This document shows positions 59,551 through 64,000 of a stretch of DNA of 64,000 nt, one piece after another (position 1 is the first letter of the stretch; each line of letters starts with the position of its first letter). The position numbers were made by a program, and so were the translations under genes. The notes under the pieces were generated by a model. The model did no database searches, had not been told where the DNA came from, and worked only from the letters and a program-made list of their open reading frames with translations. Source of the DNA: Mycolicibacter hiberniae (GTDB lineage Bacteria; Actinomycetota; Actinomycetes; Mycobacteriales; Mycobacteriaceae); assembly GCF_010729485.1 (NCBI RefSeq), contig NZ_AP022609.1:1488001-1552000 (forward strand), read 5' to 3'.

Positions 59551-61505
59551 GGCGCCCGGGACGGTCACGCCAGGCAGGATTGGCGTTGGCCGCTGTCGCC
59601 GCGGTCGGGGCCGCGGGAATCGCGGCGCGCCGGGCCGCTGCGCCCAGGACCCGTAAGTACAGCTCCTCGCCGTTGAGTCCGGAGTGGACTCCGCGTCCCG
59701 CCGAATATGGCGTCGGAGTGCGGCGCAACGTGGCCGTGCAGATGAGCGATGGCGTGGTGCTACGGGCTGACGTGCATTACCCCACCGTGCCGGAGACCGG
59801 ACAGCCCGCCCCCGGGCCGTTTCCGGTGCTGCTGTCGCTGACCCCGTACGGCAAGCTGGCCCCGCCACCGGCGGCCCAGATCGGTGGGGGGCCGACCCCG
59901 CGCCTGATCCGGCGGGGCTATATCGAGGCGATGGTCGACGTCCGCGGCACCGGGGCATCCGGCGGGTCGTTCGAGATGTTCGGTCCCGACCAGGCCCGAG
60001 ACGGGGCCGAGCTGGTCGCCTGGGCGGCGAAGCTGCCGAACTCCAACGGCCGGGTCGGCATGTTCGGTATTTCCTACCTGGCGATCAACCAGCTGTTCAC
60101 CGCGGCCTCCGTGGGCCCGGACTCGCCGCTCAAGGCGATCTTCCCGGTGATGGCCGCCAACGACTTCTACCGGGACGTTGCGACGATGGGTGGCGCGACC
60201 CACATGCCGGCGGTGCGCGGCTACGGCGCGGTGTACTCGATGCTCAACGTCATCAATCCGACACTGGAATTCCTCGCACGGGGTGGGCACGAGCGGCCCC
60301 GAGCCGGCGGGCTCGCCGCTGTGCGGCAGCGTGGCAAGGACCAGCGAAATTACTTCTGGCCGTTGATCGCCGACGTGAGTGCCGGCGGCGAGGCCGCCTA
60401 CGACGGACCGGTGTGGGACCGGATGCGGTCTGATCCGCTACTGCCCGCGATCGCCGCCAACAACGTCGCGGTCTTTCTGGTGGGCGGCTGGCACGATGCC
60501 TTCCAGCGGGGTGCGCCGCTGAATTACGCCGCGCTGCAGAACTCCAGCGTCGGTCGCCCCGCGAGCGCTCCGATGGAGCCCGGCCAGCCGACCGTCGACC
60601 GAATCCGGCTGCTGATGGGGCCGTGGTATCACGTGTCGGATTTCGATGGTCTCCAGATGCAGGATCTGCAGCTGCGCTGGTTCGACTACTGGCTGAAAGA
60701 CGATGAGACGGCGGCGATCTCGGGCTCGCCGTTCACCTTCCAGGCGATCGGCGACCGGCGGTGGTATCACACCGGCCAATACCCGATCCCCGAAGCGGAA
60801 CCGACCCGGCTCTACCTGGCCCATGACGGCCGGCTGGCCGACGACGCCCCGGCCGAGCAAACCGTGGCCAAGCTGACCTACCGTTCGCGCGGCCCGGTGT
60901 CGGGACGCAGCCTCGAACAGTGGTCGCTGGGACTCAACAGCTACGTCACCGCATCGGCGGGCGGTCGCACCCGCTACGACCAGGACAACAGCCGGTTGCA
61001 CCGGGGAGCGTTGACCTACACGACGGAGCCGTTCGGCTCGCCGACCCTGCTGGCCGGACCGATCACACTCAGTGTGCAGGCGACGGCTGACACCACCGAG
61101 ACGCTGTGGGTCGCCCACCTCGACGACGTAGCGCCGGAGGGCGCATCCCGGCCGCTGACCATGGGAGCGCTGCTGGGCTCGCACCGGAAATTGGACCCCG
61201 CCCGCACCTGGTATCTGCCGGACGGCACGGTGCTGCGCCCGCATCACATCAGCACCCGGGACGCGGTGCAGCCGGTGGAGCCGGGACAGTTGACCCGCTA
61301 CGACATCGAGATCTTCCCGACCGCGGCCCTGATCACACCGGGGCACCGGCTGCGGCTGACATTGACCACCTACGACTTTCCGCACCTGGTCCCCAACGTG
61401 CCCACCCGGCGCGCACTGGCCGGTGGTCTCTACCAGGTGCACCAGGGCGGGCCCACGCCGTCGTTTCTGGTGTTGCCGCTGGCCGACCCGGACAGTCTGG
61501 GCTGA
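59547..61505 (+). CDS. CocE/NonD-family (X-Pro dipeptidyl-peptidase S15) hydrolase
   Basis: I place the start at TTG 59547 (TTGA overlap with the preceding stop); a further TTG at 59580 is possible. The 652-residue protein starts with a hydrophobic segment [16 protein letters not shown], so it is probably exported or anchored. The catalytic domain has the Ser elbow GMFGISYLA, VDVRGTGASGG and GPWYHVSD with the His; the C-terminal jelly-roll domain ends in TTYDFPHLVP. Such enzymes cleave esters or dipeptides. Substrate unknown. Confidence 0.78.
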   Translation: MRRPGRSRQAGLALAAVAAVGAAGIAARRAAAPRTRKYSSSPLSPEWTPRPAEYGVGVRRNVAVQMSDGVVLRADVHYPTVPETGQPAPGPFPVLLSLTPYGKLAPPPAAQIGGGPTPRLIRRGYIEAMVDVRGTGASGGSFEMFGPDQARDGAELVAWAAKLPNSNGRVGMFGISYLAINQLFTAASVGPDSPLKAIFPVMAANDFYRDVATMGGATHMPAVRGYGAVYSMLNVINPTLEFLARGGHERPRAGGLAAVRQRGKDQRNYFWPLIADVSAGGEAAYDGPVWDRMRSDPLLPAIAANNVAVFLVGGWHDAFQRGAPLNYAALQNSSVGRPASAPMEPGQPTVDRIRLLMGPWYHVSDFDGLQMQDLQLRWFDYWLKDDETAAISGSPFTFQAIGDRRWYHTGQYPIPEAEPTRLYLAHDGRLADDAPAEQTVAKLTYRSRGPVSGRSLEQWSLGLNSYVTASAGGRTRYDQDNSRLHRGALTYTTEPFGSPTLLAGPITLSVQATADTTETLWVAHLDDVAPEGASRPLTMGALLGSHRKLDPARTWYLPDGTVLRPHHISTRDAVQPVEPGQLTRYDIEIFPTAALITPGHRLRLTLTTYDFPHLVPNVPTRRALAGGLYQVHQGGPTPSFLVLPLADPDSLG

Positions 61506-61510
61506 GGCCG

Positions 61511-61978
61511 TTAGGGCTGTTCGGCAACGTCGCGGATGCGTTCCAGCGTGCGCCGCATGTCGCGAATGTTGTTGCGCTGCCTGAGGAAACCGCCGAACAG
61601 CCAGTAGTAGACCGTGGTGAGCAAGGAATCGGCCAGCCGGAATGACTCGGTGACGTCGGTGCCGTCGGCGGTGGGGGTGAGCTCGTAGCGCCAGCGGTTC
61701 ACCGCACGGTCACCGGCGAGCACCGCGAACCCGAACACCCGGTTGGGCTCGCATTCGGTGACCCGGCAGGTCGTCCAGTACACCGGACCTATGCCGTTGC
61801 GCCGGACGTGGCCGCGAAATCGTGCGCCCACCGCGGGGCCGTCCGCGCCGTCGAGCCATTCGGCCTCGAAGGTCTCCGGAGAGAACTTGCCGATGTTGCG
61901 GACGTCGGCCACCAGCTCCCAGATCCGTTCAGCCGGGGCAGCCATATGAACTGTCGCAGAACCCTGCATGCGCCCCAT
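61511..61978 (-). CDS. SRPBCC/polyketide cyclase-like protein (Rv1883c-like)
   Basis: The 155-residue START-like protein begins at ATG 61978 (or 61969). SATVHMAAPAERIWELVADV and GARFRGHVRR are typical of the helix-grip fold, which binds a hydrophobic ligand. The length and its place near fbpB agree with M. tuberculosis order. Function unknown. Confidence 0.75.
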   Translation of the reverse strand: MGRMQGSATVHMAAPAERIWELVADVRNIGKFSPETFEAEWLDGADGPAVGARFRGHVRRNGIGPVYWTTCRVTECEPNRVFGFAVLAGDRAVNRWRYELTPTADGTDVTESFRLADSLLTTVYYWLFGGFLRQRNNIRDMRRTLERIRDVAEQP

Positions 61979-62020
61979 CCAATCACGTCCGGCGGGCTGG
62001 GGTAACCCCTGTGGGAAAAG

Positions 62021-62056
62021 CACTGGGTCCCATCCGAAATCGGATGGGACCCAGTG
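62021..62056 (-). terminator. 17-bp perfect hairpin downstream of fbpB
   Basis: Arms 62021-62037 and 62040-62056 pair around AA. On the minus strand the stem is followed by CTTTTCC, so it is a plausible intrinsic terminator for fbpB. Confidence 0.8.
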
Positions 62057-62080
62057 GTAAGACCGCCGCGATGGACAGCG

Positions 62081-64000
<1,920 letters not shown>

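Overview
The window is a high-GC chromosomal segment of a non-tuberculous mycobacterium. Antigen 85B (fbpB), apa/MPT32, garA, secA2 and a bacA-type transporter are recognisable. From memory of M. tuberculosis H37Rv, gene order follows roughly Rv1817 to Rv1886c. Missing relative to that genome are, among others, PE_PGRS33, ilvG and the urease cluster. No tRNA, rRNA, CRISPR array or transposase gene was seen. The species is not determined.

Layout. 1-2195: tail of a trypsin-like protease, a VOC protein and a KSTD/fumarate-reductase-like flavoprotein. 2287-12797: bacA, then secA2, pgsA2, two DUF881 proteins flanking sbp, gcvH, garA, a MerR regulator, a DUF151 nuclease and resR. 12816-17570: a TetR/DUF2236 pair, then a tandem glycine riboswitch driving gcvB. 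17688-23658: an unusual Leu/Gly/Asp-rich exported protein, a vWA/solute-binding membrane protein and malate synthase glcB. 23708-31054: an uncharacterised protein, two CNNM/CBS membrane proteins, guaB1, an alpha/beta hydrolase and gnd1. 31111-38161: BlaR/BlaI-like pair, thioesterase, ndh, SDR and modABC. 38198-44091: apa, a small membrane protein, adhA, a CPBP protease, an MmpS-like protein and phosphoketolase. 44149-46515 and 50799-52277: a double CaiB-type CoA-transferase and a thiolase-like enzyme, neighbours in M. tuberculosis but separated here. 52308-63061: HhH glycosylase-like protein, lldD2, DUF1810, ahpD-ahpC/oxyR, crotonase, bfd/bfrA, a CMD protein, CocE-like hydrolase, SRPBCC protein and fbpB. 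A partial DUF7159-like gene ends the window.

The notable accessory region is 46516-50788. About 4.3 kb lies between the CoA-transferase and thiolase genes, bounded by a perfect 36-bp direct repeat that duplicates the 3' end of the CoA-transferase gene. It holds only two divergent genes. One encodes a cytoplasmic TIR domain with its NADase glutamate, one membrane helix, and an exported PknH-type sensor domain with four cysteines. The other encodes a multi-pass membrane protein with two TrkA/RCK-like Rossmann folds, a ryanodine-receptor (RyR) domain and a duplicated C-terminal beta motif. I infer a receptor-like system: an extracytoplasmic cue activates TIR NAD+ processing, and the nucleotide product or NAD+ loss is read by the RyR/RCK membrane protein. 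This is a hypothesis from domain content, not a demonstrated function.

Glycine metabolism (gcvH, riboswitch-controlled gcvB, GarA), iron and peroxide handling (bfd/bfrA with an IdeR-like box, oxyR/ahpCD) and purine salvage (guaB1) make up much of the core. Many genes have a TANNNT hexamer 6-8 bases before the start codon, suggesting leaderless transcripts.
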